Positions 7,216 to 16,659 of a stretch of DNA of 64,000 nucleotides are shown piece by piece (the stretch's first letter is position 1; the number at the start of each line of letters is the position of its first letter). A program made the translations under genes and the position numbers. The stretch is from Rhizobium sp. L43 (lineage in GTDB: Bacteria; Pseudomonadota; Alphaproteobacteria; Rhizobiales; Rhizobiaceae), in NCBI RefSeq assembly GCF_002531725.1, contig NZ_NWSQ01000016.1, positions 124,001 to 188,000 on the forward strand, written 5' to 3'. Under the pieces are notes generated by a model. The model worked only from the letters and a program-made list of their open reading frames with translations, searched no databases and was not told the DNA's origin.

Positions 7216-8562
7216 CTATTTGCGCACGGCATAACCGCCGCGGTTGATGCCGTGGCGCTGCAGCTTGTCGTAAAACGTCTTTCTCGGAATGCCAAGCGCC
7301 TCGATGGTGCGGCGCACGTCACCGTCATTGGCCGCGAGCGCATCGCGGATGATCTCCGCCTCGTAGCGTTCCAGCCGTTCGGGCAGCGTGCCGCCCGTCG
7401 GCTGCGGGGGCACTGATGCCGCTCCACCGCCTTCCACGCCCAGCACCACGCGTTCGGCATAGTGGGAGAGCTCACGGACATTGCCCGGCCATACATGGGT
7501 GGCGAGATGACGGCGAACATTCTCTGAGAGTTGGGGGACATCGCGGCGAAAACGCTCGGCGGCGCGGGCGGCAAAGTGAGAGAACAGCAGCGGAATATCG
7601 TCGCGCCGTTCTCGCAGCGGCGGAATGGAGATCGTCACCACATTCAGCCTGTAATAGAGATCCTCGCGAAAATCCCCGCGCAGATCGGGATCCCCGAGGT
7701 CGATCTTGGCGGCGGCGACGACGCGAAGATCGACCGGGCGCACCTCGTTGGTGCCGAGCGGGGTGATCTCGCGCATCTCCAGCACTCTCAACATCTTGAC
7801 CTGGGTGGCGACCGGCATGCTTTCGATCTCGTCGAGGAAAAGCGTGCCGCCGCTTGCATGTTCGATGCGGCCGGTGCGGCGCTTCTGGGCGCCGGTAAAG
7901 GCGCCCGCCTCATGGCCGAACAGCTCGCTTTCAATGACGGTTTCGGGGAGCGCCCCGCAGTTCAGCGCCACGAAATTGCCCTTCCGGCGGTGGCTCCACT
8001 GATGCAGGATCTGAGCGACCACTTCCTTGCCGCTGCCGGTTTCGCCGGCGACGAGGACGTCGACATCGGTATCGGCGATGTGGCGAAGGATGTTTCTCAG
8101 GTTTTCCATCACCGGCGTCTGGCCGATCAGCGGCGAATTTTCCTGCGCATCTTCGGCCGCCTTGCGCAGCATGCGGTTTTCCAGGACAAGCCGGCGCTTC
8201 TCGCCGGCGCGACGCACACTTTGGACGAGCCGATCGGCCGCAAAGGGTTTGGCGATGAAATCATAGGCGCCGTCCTGGATCGCCTGAACGGCCATCGGAA
8301 TATCGCCGTGGCCGGTCATCAGGATCACCGGCAGGTCGGCGTCAATGCCCTGCAGCGTGGCGAAGAGCTGCAGCCCGTCGATCTCAGGCATGCGGATATC
8401 GGTGATGACGGGGCCGCCAAAGTCCGCCGGCAGGTCGGCCAGCGCGGCCTTCGCGCCGTCATAGGCTGAAACGGAAAATCCGGCGAGTTCGAGCGTCTGG
8501 GCGGTGGCGCGGCGCAAATCCCTATCGTCGTCGATCAGCGCAACGGGCATCGGTGCGGCCAT
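7216..8562 (-). CDS. dctD: Sigma-54-dependent response regulator DctD
   Basis: A 448-residue NtrC-type activator with three parts. An N-terminal receiver domain has the DDD acidic pocket at 11-13 and phospho-acceptor Asp55 in TDIRMP. A central AAA+ domain carries the Walker A GETGSGKE and the sigma-54 contact motif GAFTGA. A C-terminal Fis-type helix-turn-helix covers [20 protein letters not shown]. Phosphorylated by DctB, it activates dctA for uptake of succinate, fumarate and malate, which is essential for nitrogen fixation in nodules. It lies four bases after dctB on the same strand, so the two form an operon. Confidence 0.95.
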   Translation of the reverse strand: MAAPMPVALIDDDRDLRRATAQTLELAGFSVSAYDGAKAALADLPADFGGPVITDIRMPEIDGLQLFATLQGIDADLPVILMTGHGDIPMAVQAIQDGAYDFIAKPFAADRLVQSVRRAGEKRRLVLENRMLRKAAEDAQENSPLIGQTPVMENLRNILRHIADTDVDVLVAGETGSGKEVVAQILHQWSHRRKGNFVALNCGALPETVIESELFGHEAGAFTGAQKRRTGRIEHASGGTLFLDEIESMPVATQVKMLRVLEMREITPLGTNEVRPVDLRVVAAAKIDLGDPDLRGDFREDLYYRLNVVTISIPPLRERRDDIPLLFSHFAARAAERFRRDVPQLSENVRRHLATHVWPGNVRELSHYAERVVLGVEGGGAASVPPQPTGGTLPERLERYEAEIIRDALAANDGDVRRTIEALGIPRKTFYDKLQRHGINRGGYAVRK

Positions 8563-8566
8563 GATC

Positions 8567-10438
8567 TCAAGCCTTCCTCAGATGAACCATGAAGCGGGTT
8601 CCGCTGTCATCGCTCTCGACCTCCATCCGGCCGCCGTAATCGCCGACGATATCCTTGGCGATGACCAATCCCAGGCCGAGACCGCTTTCCTTCGAGGTGT
8701 TGAACGGTGTGAACAGGCCTTTGCGGATCTCGGGCGAAATGCCGGGGCCGTTGTCGGCGACCGTCACCGTGACCATGCCTGAAACGGCGGATGTCCTGAT
8801 CTCGACGCGCCCCTCTTCGGCTTTCGGCGCCACCGCCTCCAGGGCGTTCTGAAGCAGGTTGATAAGCACCTGCTCGAGACGGATCCGGTTTCCCATGACC
8901 TGCAGCTCGGCAGGCGGCAAGTCGATGTCGAGCGTATCCATGCGGCCGGCAAATCGGCTGCGCAGCAGCAGCACTGCACCTTCGATGACGTCCTTCAATC
9001 CCGTCGGTTCGGCGTTGCCGCGGCCCTTGCGGGCAAAGGTCTTCAGCTCCTCGGTGATCGAGCCTATGCGCTCCGTCAGCGCCGCGATGCTTTCGAGATT
9101 TTCACCGGCGGGCGTCGTCTGGCCGCGATCGAGGAAGGTGCGGGCGTTATCCGCATAGGCGCGGATGGTTGCCACCGGCTGATTGATCTCATGGGCGACG
9201 CCGGCCGCCACCTGACCGAGAATGGCCAGGCGGTTCGCCTGCACCAGATCCTGCTGCACCGCCTGCAGCTTCTGCTCCGTGCTCCTGTGGCCGGTGATTT
9301 CAGCCTGCAACCGGTCGCGCGCCTGGCTGAGATCGAGAGTCCGCTCGACTACCCGCCGTTCCAGTTCCTCCCGCGCCTGCTGTTCCCTGAAAATCTTGAG
9401 GGTGACCGTCTGGCGGCGGCGCAACAGGAAGGCTGCGCCTGACAGCAGCGGCAGGAGCATAAGCAATGCCAGCATCCGGGCTTCGCGAATGCCCGCATCC
9501 ACCGACGGCCCCAGCGCCACCAGATGCTGCAAATGCCATGCTGTGGCGGGAACCGGCATTCCGACATCGAGAAAGCTAGTTTTTCCGGCGCCGCCCGGCA
9601 TGACGATCTCGACGACGTCGAGCCTGTCGCCAAGGCTTCGGACCGTATCGAGCGGCAGCGGTTGAAGCGGCGCATCGCCGAATTGCAGGCTTTCGCGGAT
9701 CGCCGTCAATCGATCGTCGGCGATCCGGTCGATCGTCATGAACCGCCAGGAGGGAATGCTGGTGATGAGGACGATGCCGCGATCGTCGATCACGTAGGAC
9801 GGCGCGTCCGAGGCTTTCCAATCCGCCTCGACGTCGTCGAATTCCACCTTGACCACGACGACGCCGAGCAGCCCGCTGCTGCCGTTGATCCGCTCGGATA
9901 TATAGAGGCCGGGTTTCTTGCTGACGGTGCCGAGCGCGAAGTGCTCGGCCTGTCCCAGCGCGACCGCCCCCTGAAAATATTCCCGGAAGCGATAGTCATT
10001 GCCGACGAAGCTCGTCGGTTCGCGCCAGTTGCTGGCCGAAACCGCCATGCCGTCCTTGTCGATGACATAAATGACGGCAGCCTTCGTGCCCGCCGCCAGC
10101 ATTTCCAGCTTCTGGCTGAGCCGCTCGAACGTGCCGGCTTCGTTTCCCGTCAGCGCCGAGGCGAGTGCTGCGTCTTGCGACAGCACGAAGGGAAGCGCCC
10201 GGTATTTTTCGAGAACCGTGCGCAGCAAAGCCGCATTCAGCCTCGCATCCATGCGGGCCTGTTCTTCGAGGGCCGCCTCGGCCTGGCGCCGTCCAATCTC
10301 GCCGCTTGCCCACAGACTTGCAGCGACGGCAAGAAGCGCGATCACCGCATAGGCCCACCACATCCGGCGGATGCGGTGCTGCAAAGGCAACGAAGACCAC
10401 GGCGGCGACAGGGACAAAGACATAGAGGATTTGTGCAT
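8567..10438 (-). CDS. dctB: C4-dicarboxylate sensor histidine kinase DctB
   Basis: A 623-residue membrane kinase. One transmembrane helix ([20 protein letters not shown]) near residues 27-46 is followed by a large periplasmic sensor region of tandem PAS-like (dCACHE) type. A second membrane segment near [20 protein letters not shown] leads to a coiled coil. The kinase core has the H-box [20 protein letters not shown] and the ATP-binding G boxes DNGPGISPE and [12 protein letters not shown]. It senses C4-dicarboxylates together with DctA and phosphorylates DctD. Its start codon lies inside the first DctD-type upstream site, so the kinase and dctA share one control region. Confidence 0.95.
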   Translation of the reverse strand: MHKSSMSLSLSPPWSSLPLQHRIRRMWWAYAVIALLAVAASLWASGEIGRRQAEAALEEQARMDARLNAALLRTVLEKYRALPFVLSQDAALASALTGNEAGTFERLSQKLEMLAAGTKAAVIYVIDKDGMAVSASNWREPTSFVGNDYRFREYFQGAVALGQAEHFALGTVSKKPGLYISERINGSSGLLGVVVVKVEFDDVEADWKASDAPSYVIDDRGIVLITSIPSWRFMTIDRIADDRLTAIRESLQFGDAPLQPLPLDTVRSLGDRLDVVEIVMPGGAGKTSFLDVGMPVPATAWHLQHLVALGPSVDAGIREARMLALLMLLPLLSGAAFLLRRRQTVTLKIFREQQAREELERRVVERTLDLSQARDRLQAEITGHRSTEQKLQAVQQDLVQANRLAILGQVAAGVAHEINQPVATIRAYADNARTFLDRGQTTPAGENLESIAALTERIGSITEELKTFARKGRGNAEPTGLKDVIEGAVLLLRSRFAGRMDTLDIDLPPAELQVMGNRIRLEQVLINLLQNALEAVAPKAEEGRVEIRTSAVSGMVTVTVADNGPGISPEIRKGLFTPFNTSKESGLGLGLVIAKDIVGDYGGRMEVESDDSGTRFMVHLRKA

Positions 10439-10481
10439 TTTTCCGCACGAGACGCAATTGTATTTGTGTGGGTTTCCGCAT
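10433..10481. promoter_or_regulatory. DctD upstream activator sites
   Basis: Two imperfect palindromes of the DctD type lie tandemly: GTGCATTTTTCCGCAC (10433-10448) and GTGTGGGTTTCCGCAT (10466-10481), 33 bases apart (about three helical turns). They sit roughly 75-120 bases upstream of the dctA -24/-12 promoter, the classical arrangement for this enhancer-dependent system. The first overlaps the dctB start codon. Confidence 0.75.
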
Positions 10482-10555
10482 TTCTGAATGCGTCGCCAAT
10501 GGCTCTGGAAATAATTAAATCATAAAATCAATGATTTAATTTGATGGGTTAAAAC

Positions 10556-10570
10556 TGGCACGGTGATTGC
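10556..10570 (+). promoter_or_regulatory. Sigma-54 promoter of dctA
   Basis: TGGCACGGTGATTGC matches the sigma-54 consensus TGGCAC-N5-TTGC exactly. It lies about 95 bases before the dctA start codon, downstream of the two DctD sites. Confidence 0.9.
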
Positions 10571-10663
10571 GAATGAGATGGCAACAACGGCTGAGCTGTT
10601 GGACTTGAAGCGAACGGCTCGGGAGGCCGGAGTTCGTTCCGGACGAGCCTTTAGGAGGACATC

Positions 10664-11995
10664 ATGATCGCAGCACCATTCGATGCAGTCACAGACAGCA
10701 AGGGCAAGAAGCCCTTTTATTCCCATCTTTACGTTCAGGTTCTCGCGGCCATCGCCGCGGGCATCCTGCTCGGCCATTTCTACCCGGAACTCGGCGCGCA
10801 ATTGAAGCCGCTCGGCGACGCTTTCATCAAGCTCGTCAAGATGATTATCGCTCCGGTCATTTTTCTGACGGTGGCGACCGGCATTGCCGGCATGAGCGAC
10901 CTGAAGAAGGTCGGCCGCGTCGCCGGCAAGGCGATGCTCTACTTCCTGACCTTCTCAACGCTGGCGCTCGTCATCGGCATGATCGTCGCCAACGTCGTCC
11001 AGCCCGGCGCCGGCATGAACATCGATCCGGCCTCGCTGGATCCCACCGCCGTTGCCAGCTATGCCTCGAAGGCGCATGACCAGAGCATCGTCGGCTTCCT
11101 CACCAACATCATCCCGACGACGATCGTCGGCGCCTTTGCCGATGGAGACATTCTGCAGGTGCTGTTCTTCTCGGTGCTGTTCGGCATCGCGCTCGCCATG
11201 GTCGGCGAAAAGGGCGAGCAGGTCGTCAATTTCCTCAATGCCCTGACGGCTCCGGTCTTCAAGCTCGTCGCCATCCTGATGAAGGCCGCCCCGATCGGCG
11301 CCTTCGGCGCCATGGCCTTCACCATCGGCAAGTACGGCATCGGGTCGATCGCCAATCTCGCCATGCTGATCGGCACCTTCTACATCACCTCGCTGCTCTT
11401 CGTCCTCGTCGTTCTCGGCGCCGTCGCCCGCTACAACGGCTTCTCGATCCTGGCGCTGCTGCGTTACATCAAGGAAGAGCTGCTGCTGGTTCTCGGCACC
11501 TCGTCTTCGGAAGCCGCCCTTCCAGGCCTGATGAACAAGATGGAAAAGGCCGGCTGCAAGCGCTCGGTCGTCGGCCTCGTCATCCCCACAGGCTATTCCT
11601 TCAATCTCGACGGCACGAACATCTACATGACGCTGGCGGCCCTGTTCATTGCCCAGGCAACCGGCATCCAGCTCTCCTGGGGTGACCAGATCCTGCTGCT
11701 CCTGGTGGCGATGCTGAGCTCCAAGGGTGCCGCAGGCATCACCGGCGCCGGTTTCATCACGCTTGCCGCGACCCTTTCCGTCGTGCCCTCCGTGCCGGTC
11801 GCCGGCATGGCGCTCATCCTCGGCATCGACCGTTTCATGTCGGAATGCCGGGCGCTGACCAACCTCGTCGGCAATGCGGTCGCAACGATCGTCGTGGCAC
11901 GCTGGGAAAATGAGTTGGATACCGCGCAGCTTGCGGCAGCGTTGGGCGGTCAGGCCGACGACACGTCGGCTGCCGGGCTCCAGCCGGCCGAATAA
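10664..11995 (+). CDS. dctA: C4-dicarboxylate/proton symporter DctA
   Basis: A 443-residue DAACS-family symporter of the inner membrane that imports succinate, fumarate and malate. It shows the family's first helix ([20 protein letters not shown]), the serine-rich hairpin [14 protein letters not shown], the binding-site region [18 protein letters not shown], and the final motif [25 protein letters not shown] six bases before the ATG gives a strong ribosome site. It is transcribed from the sigma-54 promoter upstream and is divergent from dctBD. A bidirectional terminator separates it from the convergent lpcC gene. Confidence 0.96.
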   Translation: MIAAPFDAVTDSKGKKPFYSHLYVQVLAAIAAGILLGHFYPELGAQLKPLGDAFIKLVKMIIAPVIFLTVATGIAGMSDLKKVGRVAGKAMLYFLTFSTLALVIGMIVANVVQPGAGMNIDPASLDPTAVASYASKAHDQSIVGFLTNIIPTTIVGAFADGDILQVLFFSVLFGIALAMVGEKGEQVVNFLNALTAPVFKLVAILMKAAPIGAFGAMAFTIGKYGIGSIANLAMLIGTFYITSLLFVLVVLGAVARYNGFSILALLRYIKEELLLVLGTSSSEAALPGLMNKMEKAGCKRSVVGLVIPTGYSFNLDGTNIYMTLAALFIAQATGIQLSWGDQILLLLVAMLSSKGAAGITGAGFITLAATLSVVPSVPVAGMALILGIDRFMSECRALTNLVGNAVATIVVARWENELDTAQLAAALGGQADDTSAAGLQPAE

Positions 11996-12030
11996 TCGGC
12001 CAGACTGCTCATAGTCTTGAAAATCTGCAG

Positions 12031-12062
12031 CGGCCCGTTCTCCAACGGGCCGTTCTCTATTT
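12031..12062. terminator. Terminator between dctA and lpcC
   Basis: CGGCCCGTT (12031-12039), a CTCC loop and AACGGGCCG (12044-12052) form a nine-pair stem followed by TTCTCTATTT. It lies between convergent genes and may serve both, though the T tract favours dctA. Confidence 0.75.
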
Positions 12063-12067
12063 CCGCT

Positions 12068-13117
12068 TCAGCCGCGGTTGTCGCCGAGGAGGCTGTTGTA
12101 AACGGCGCCGATCGCGCGTGCTTCCTTCTCCAGCGCGAAATTCGTCCTGACATGGCGCAGTGCATTCTCGCCATGCGCGATCGCCAGAGCGGGATCGGCG
12201 ATATAGGGCGCGATGGCCCGCGTCAGCGCCTCGCCATCGCCGGCCGCGACGACCGAACCGGTCTCGCGCCCAACGATGAGCTCGGCATAAGCGCCCGCGT
12301 CCGATGCCACCACCGCCGTGCGCGAAGCCATGGCTTCGAGCGGCGTCAGGCCGAAGCCCTCGTTGCGGGAAGGGGCGACGTAAAGCGTCAGACGGCGATA
12401 CCAAACCTTGATATCGGGAACTTCGCCGAGGAAGAGGATCCGGTCGCTGAGCCCGGCGGCGGCAACATCCGCCTTGAGCTTGTCGGCGAATGCCGTGTGC
12501 TCCGCCGTCACGCGGCCGGAGACAACAGCCGTCCATTCCGGATTCTGCGGCAGCAGCTCGATCATCGCCCGGACGAAGAGATCGGTGCCCTTCTGATGGC
12601 GCACGCGGCCGAAACAGCCGATAAGATGGCGGCCGGGCAGGCCGGTGGCGGCAATACCGTCTTCTGCCGTTTCCGGCGGATGGAACAGGGCAAGGTCGAC
12701 GCCGTGCTGGATGACCGTGTGCGGCACCTCGAGGAACGAGCCGGAACGGTCGCTGGTCGCGATGACGGCGTCCATGCGGCGGATCAGCCATTTGGTATAG
12801 GCGGTGTGGCGGCGTTGGGCGGCCGAGGTGAAGAGCAGCTTCAGCGGCATGCGCAGGAGATGCCGAAGCAGGATGCCGACGGCCATCTCGTTGTTGCGGC
12901 GGGCGTGCCAGACACGCCGGCGCCGGCGCGCCGGCGGGCGCCAGAGGCCGAGGAGCTGGCGCCACTGAAGTTTCGGCAGGCCCTCCGGCAGGCCGGGGCC
13001 GAGGGTGGCGATCCCGATGCCGAGCCGGATCTGGCAGGGGATGAGCTGGACGATGGTCGACGTGACGCCGGAGAGCCGGCGCTTGAAATTGGGCGCGATG
13101 ATCTCGACGTCACGCAT
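12068..13117 (-). CDS. lpcC: Lipopolysaccharide core glycosyltransferase LpcC (GT4 type)
   Basis: A 349-residue GT-B glycosyltransferase. The N-terminal part is basic and short (EIIAPNFKRRLSGVTSTIVQ). The C-terminal nucleotide-sugar domain shows GCFGRVRHQKGTDLFV and the GT4 signature PSRNEGFGLTPLEAMA with the EX7E glutamates, followed by DAGAYAELI. The whole protein resembles the R. leguminosarum mannosyltransferase LpcC that transfers mannose from GDP-mannose to Kdo of the LPS core. ATG at 13115-13117 is chosen; a TTG three codons upstream is also possible. It follows greA after 36 bases on the same strand. Confidence 0.82.
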   Translation of the reverse strand: MRDVEIIAPNFKRRLSGVTSTIVQLIPCQIRLGIGIATLGPGLPEGLPKLQWRQLLGLWRPPARRRRRVWHARRNNEMAVGILLRHLLRMPLKLLFTSAAQRRHTAYTKWLIRRMDAVIATSDRSGSFLEVPHTVIQHGVDLALFHPPETAEDGIAATGLPGRHLIGCFGRVRHQKGTDLFVRAMIELLPQNPEWTAVVSGRVTAEHTAFADKLKADVAAAGLSDRILFLGEVPDIKVWYRRLTLYVAPSRNEGFGLTPLEAMASRTAVVASDAGAYAELIVGRETGSVVAAGDGEALTRAIAPYIADPALAIAHGENALRHVRTNFALEKEARAIGAVYNSLLGDNRG

Positions 13118-13153
13118 ATCAGGCAAGGGATGGGTCTCGTCTGTGGCGGGCGA

Positions 13154-13630
13154 TCAGCCCCAGGAAACCTGGAGGATTTCGTAGGCCTTGGAGCCGCCCG
13201 GCGCGTTGACCTCGATGGAATCGCCGACTTCCTTGCCGATCAGCGCACGGGCGATCGGCGAGGAGATGGAGATGCGGCCGGCTTTGACGTCGGCTTCCTG
13301 GTCGCCGACGATCTGGTAGGTCTTTTCTTCCTCGGTGTCCTCGTCGACGAGCTTCACCTTGGCGCCGAACTTGATCTTGTCGCCCGACATCTTCGTGAGG
13401 TCGATGACCTCGGCGCGCGCCGTCAGGTCTTCCAGCTCGCTGATGCGGCCCTCATTGTGGCTCTGGGCTTCCTTGGCGGCGTGGTATTCGGCGTTTTCGG
13501 AAAGGTCACCATGCGCACGGGCTTCGGCGATCGCCTCGATGATTCGGGGACGCTCCTCCTGCTGACGCCAGCGCAGCTCTTCCTGCAGCTTGACGAAACC
13601 ACCCGGTGTCATCGGTACCTTTTCAACCAT
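13154..13630 (-). CDS. greA: Transcription elongation factor GreA
   Basis: A 158-residue cleavage factor that rescues backtracked RNA polymerase. It has the N-terminal coiled coil with the acidic tip in [21 protein letters not shown], and a C-terminal FKBP-like domain ending [25 protein letters not shown] (read in two parts by the family profile). The start [11 protein letters not shown] at 13628-13630 matches the family; the frame extends five codons upstream. It precedes lpcC. A terminator-like hairpin lies in its leader. Confidence 0.95.
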   Translation of the reverse strand: MVEKVPMTPGGFVKLQEELRWRQQEERPRIIEAIAEARAHGDLSENAEYHAAKEAQSHNEGRISELEDLTARAEVIDLTKMSGDKIKFGAKVKLVDEDTEEEKTYQIVGDQEADVKAGRISISSPIARALIGKEVGDSIEVNAPGGSKAYEILQVSWG

Positions 13631-13688
13631 TTTTCTGTCCTTCAATCCTTGTATCCGCCGGTCCCTGCATCAGCAAAGTCAGGTACAC

Positions 13689-13724
13689 ACAAAAGAAAAC
13701 AGGTCCCGAAGGGGAGCTTCGGAA
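13689..13724 (-). terminator. Intrinsic terminator-like hairpin in the greA leader
   Basis: On the minus strand GGTTCCGAAG, loop CTCCC and CTTCGGGACC form a ten-pair stem followed by TGTTTTCTTTT. It lies about 60 bases upstream of the greA start codon. No minus-strand gene precedes it (the upstream gene is on the plus strand), so it most likely terminates the greA leader itself, as an attenuator or as the 3' end of a short leader RNA. Confidence 0.6.
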
Positions 13725-13860
13725 CCGTGCCACAATCCTAGTTAAGTGCTTATAGCAGATCGCCAAGGCCGATTTCCAGAAAATTCGCATGAACTAAACG
13801 CAACCCGCCGCGGCATCCGATGGTGCGCCTGAAAAATGGGCGAGGGCGGGATTGCTCGGA

Positions 13861-13891
13861 TTGACTTTGTGCTCCGGAACATATAGTGAAC
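13861..13891 (+). promoter_or_regulatory. LexA-type SOS box overlapping the promoter of the radical SAM/UdgX operon
   Basis: GAACATATAGTGAAC at 13877-13891 fits the alphaproteobacterial LexA site GAAC-N7-GAAC exactly. It contains the -10-like TATAGT (13882-13887), 15 bases after a -35-like TTGACT (13861-13866). Bound LexA would cover the promoter. Transcription would begin a few bases before the ATG at 13898, giving a nearly leaderless mRNA. Confidence 0.72.
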
Positions 13892-13897
13892 ACTCTA

Positions 13898-15130
13898 ATG
13901 AAGAAGTCGCTCACAGAACGCCTGGCCATCCTTTCCGACGCCGCGAAATATGACGCTTCCTGCGCTTCCAGCGGCACGGTGAAACGCGATTCTCACGCAA
14001 GTGGCGGGCTCGGTTCGACCGAGGGATCCGGTATCTGTCATGCCTATGCTCCGGACGGGCGGTGCATTTCGCTTCTGAAAATACTGCTGACCAATTTCTG
14101 CATCTACGATTGCGCCTATTGCGTCAATCGCTCGTCGAGCAATGTCGAACGGGCGCGCTTTACGCCCGAGGAGGTCATCTGGCTGACGCTGGAATTCTAC
14201 CGCCGCAACTATATCGAAGGCCTGTTCCTTTCCTCCGGCATTATTCGTTCGTCAGATTACACGATGGAAGAGATGGTCCGCATCGTCCGCGAACTGCGTG
14301 TGACCCACAATTTCCGCGGATATATCCATCTGAAATCGATCCCCGAGGCGTCGCCGCGTCTGATCGAGGAGGCGGGGCTTCATGCAGACAGGCTGTCGCT
14401 CAATATCGAGTTGCCGACGGATAACGGCATCACCCGCTTTGCGCCGGAAAAGAAGCCTGCCAATATCCGGCGATCGATGGGGGATCTGCGGCTGAAGATC
14501 GAGGCCGCCGGCGAACCGACGCTGCAGACGAAGAAGCGTCAGCGTTTCGTGCCGGCCGGCCAGAGCACACAGATGATCGTCGGCGCCGATGGCGCGAACG
14601 ATGCGACGATCCTTGCGACCAGCGGCCGGCTTTATAGCAGCTACGGGCTGAAGCGCGTCTACTATTCCGCCTTCAGCCCGATCCCGGACTCGTCGAAAAA
14701 CCTGCCGCTGATCAAGCCGCCGCTGATGCGGGAACACCGGCTCTATCAGGCCGACTGGCTCTATCGATTCTACGGTTTCGGCATTGACGAGATCACCGCG
14801 AACCAGGCGGATGGCATGCTCGATCTCAGCCTCGACCCCAAACTTGCCTGGGCGCTCGCCAACCGGGCAGAATTCCCCGTCGATATCAACAAGGCCGAGC
14901 GTGAACGGTTGCTGCGCGTGCCCGGTCTCGGCACCAAGACCGTCAAAGCGATCGTTTCGGCGCGGCGTTTTCGCCGGTTGCGGCTCGATGATCTCCAGCG
15001 GCTCGGCATTTCGATCAAGAAGGTTCAGTCTTTCATCTCGGCGGAAGGCTGGTCGCCGCGCCGATTGATCGAGCGCCCCGACCTTCGCGCCATGTTCGAA
15101 CCGCAGCCCGAACAATTGTCGTTGCTGTGA
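13898..15130 (+). CDS. Putative DNA modification/repair radical SAM protein
   Basis: A 410-residue radical SAM enzyme of the family always linked to a UDG-like partner (TIGR03916 type). The 4Fe-4S cluster cysteines are Cys68, Cys72 and Cys75 in LLTNFCIYDCAYCVNR. Additional conserved residues are ASCASSG (20-26) and the GSTEGSGICHAY segment. A C-terminal helix-hairpin-helix (LLRVPGLGTKTVKAIVSARR) suggests DNA contact. ATG 13898 is preferred over GTG 13886 because the latter lies inside the SOS box and the family begins MKK-like. The stop overlaps the start of the UdgX gene. The exact reaction is unknown; a role on damaged or modified bases is inferred from the partner and the LexA-type site. 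Confidence 0.85.
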   Translation: MKKSLTERLAILSDAAKYDASCASSGTVKRDSHASGGLGSTEGSGICHAYAPDGRCISLLKILLTNFCIYDCAYCVNRSSSNVERARFTPEEVIWLTLEFYRRNYIEGLFLSSGIIRSSDYTMEEMVRIVRELRVTHNFRGYIHLKSIPEASPRLIEEAGLHADRLSLNIELPTDNGITRFAPEKKPANIRRSMGDLRLKIEAAGEPTLQTKKRQRFVPAGQSTQMIVGADGANDATILATSGRLYSSYGLKRVYYSAFSPIPDSSKNLPLIKPPLMREHRLYQADWLYRFYGFGIDEITANQADGMLDLSLDPKLAWALANRAEFPVDINKAERERLLRVPGLGTKTVKAIVSARRFRRLRLDDLQRLGISIKKVQSFISAEGWSPRRLIERPDLRAMFEPQPEQLSLL

Positions 15131-16587
15131 TGCGCCGGGTCGTGCTTGCAGGACGCGGGGAGCTTGCCGAATGGCGTGACGCCGCGCGCGCTTTCGCGGT
15201 CGCCGGCATCCTGCCGGAAGAGATCGATTGGCGCGAAAAAAGCGAGGAGGCGGACCTTGCGTTTCAACGCGACGCCATGCCGCCGGCGCCTATCATGGCA
15301 CGCAAGCCGATGACGGTGCCGCCCGCCTTCATCGATCTCGCGGAGACAGTTCTCTGCCATTCCGACGCGGCGCGTTTTTCCCTGCTTTACCGTCTGCTCT
15401 GGCGGCTGCAACTGGACCGCCAACTGCTTGAAGTGGCTTCCGACGAGGACGTCGCCCGTGCCAGGCTGATGGCGAAAAACGTTCGGCGCGACGCGCACAA
15501 GATGACGGCCTTCGTTCGCTTCAAGGAGGTTGGTGCGGTGTCGGTGGGCCGTCGAAAATTCCTCGCCTGGTTCGAGCCGGATCACCATATCGTCAGGCGC
15601 ACAGCGCCCTTCTTTCAACGGCGCTTCACCGACATGGACTGGCTGATCGCGACGCCCAAGGGATCGGCCGCCTGGGACGGCGAGCGGCTGACGATGAGCG
15701 ACGAACCGTGTGAAAAACCCAATCTCACCGATGCTACCGACGAACTTTGGCGCACCTACTACGCCAGCATTTTCAATCCGGCGCGGTTGAAGCTGAAGGC
15801 GATGCAGGCGGAGATGCCGAAAAAATACTGGAAGAACCTGCCGGAAGCCGATCTCATCCCTGGGCTGATCGCATCGGCGGAGAGCCAGGTGCGGGCCATG
15901 GCTGCACGGGAGGCGACCCAGTCGTTGCCCTTTCACGATCGCCTGCAGGAAGCCGCGCGCAGCATTCCGGCCGAGCCCGAAGCGCCGGCGGGCACGCTGG
16001 AAGCACTGCGCGCGGAAGCTGCCGCCTGCACCCGCTGTCCGCTTCATGCGAAGGCCACGCAAACCGTATTCGGGGAGGGGCCACGCGATGCCGAGGTGAT
16101 GTTCGTTGGCGAGCAGCCGGGCGACCAGGAGGATATTGCCGGGCGCCCCTTCGTCGGTCCGGCCGGCAGGCTGCTGGATCAGGTGATCACTGAAGCGGGC
16201 ATTGATCGCTCAACGCTTTACGTCACCAATGCCGTCAAGCATTTCAAATATGAGCCGCGCGGCAAGCGTCGCATCCATCAGAAGCCCAATATGGGCGAGG
16301 TGAAGCATTGCCGCTGGTGGCTCAATCTGGAGATGGCACTGATCAAGCCGAAGCTCATCGTTGCGATGGGGGCGACGGCGCTCGCGGCGCTGACCGATAC
16401 GAAACAGCGGCTTCAGGATGTCAGGGGGAAAGCGATCGCGATCGATGAGGAGCGAACGCTCTTCGTGACGGTGCATCCATCCTATCTGCTGCGTATTCCC
16501 GATGAGCGGCTGAGAGCGGAGGAACTGGCACGATTTCGCGAAGATATGCTGATGGTTCAGCGCCTTATGGTGGCCGCTGCATACTGA
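15130..16587 (+). CDS. UdgX-family uracil-DNA glycosylase with N-terminal DUF4130 domain
   Basis: A 485-residue fusion. The first roughly 270 residues form the DUF4130 domain (TIGR03915 type), including [20 protein letters not shown]. The C-terminal part is a family-4-like UDG with four cluster cysteines (CTRCPLH early), motif [10 protein letters not shown], the UdgX-specific loop KRRIH at residues 379-383, and motif B HPSYLLR near 449. In UdgX the loop histidine forms a covalent bond with the abasic sugar after uracil release, leaving the protein attached to DNA. ATG 15130 overlaps the previous stop (TGATG), so translation is coupled. GTG 15127 is an alternative start. Confidence 0.9.
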   Translation: MRRVVLAGRGELAEWRDAARAFAVAGILPEEIDWREKSEEADLAFQRDAMPPAPIMARKPMTVPPAFIDLAETVLCHSDAARFSLLYRLLWRLQLDRQLLEVASDEDVARARLMAKNVRRDAHKMTAFVRFKEVGAVSVGRRKFLAWFEPDHHIVRRTAPFFQRRFTDMDWLIATPKGSAAWDGERLTMSDEPCEKPNLTDATDELWRTYYASIFNPARLKLKAMQAEMPKKYWKNLPEADLIPGLIASAESQVRAMAAREATQSLPFHDRLQEAARSIPAEPEAPAGTLEALRAEAAACTRCPLHAKATQTVFGEGPRDAEVMFVGEQPGDQEDIAGRPFVGPAGRLLDQVITEAGIDRSTLYVTNAVKHFKYEPRGKRRIHQKPNMGEVKHCRWWLNLEMALIKPKLIVAMGATALAALTDTKQRLQDVRGKAIAIDEERTLFVTVHPSYLLRIPDERLRAEELARFREDMLMVQRLMVAAAY

Positions 16588-16625
16588 TTCAGAAGCCTCC
16601 GGTGGTGCCCCAATGCCAAGGCTGG

Positions 16626-16650
16626 CGCCATCGCTCATCGAGCGATGGCG
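16626..16650. terminator. Hairpin between the UdgX gene and carB
   Basis: CGCCATCGCTC (16626-16636), loop ATC and GAGCGATGGCG (16640-16650) make a perfect 11-pair stem between two convergent genes. There is no clear T tract on either strand, so it may be a bidirectional terminator or an mRNA-end stabiliser. Confidence 0.55.
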
Positions 16651-16659
16651 TTCCGTATC

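Noticed and set aside
12017-13741. 574-codon plus-strand frame opposite lpcC and greA
   Set aside because: Antisense shadow with no domain features; both opposite genes are well supported.
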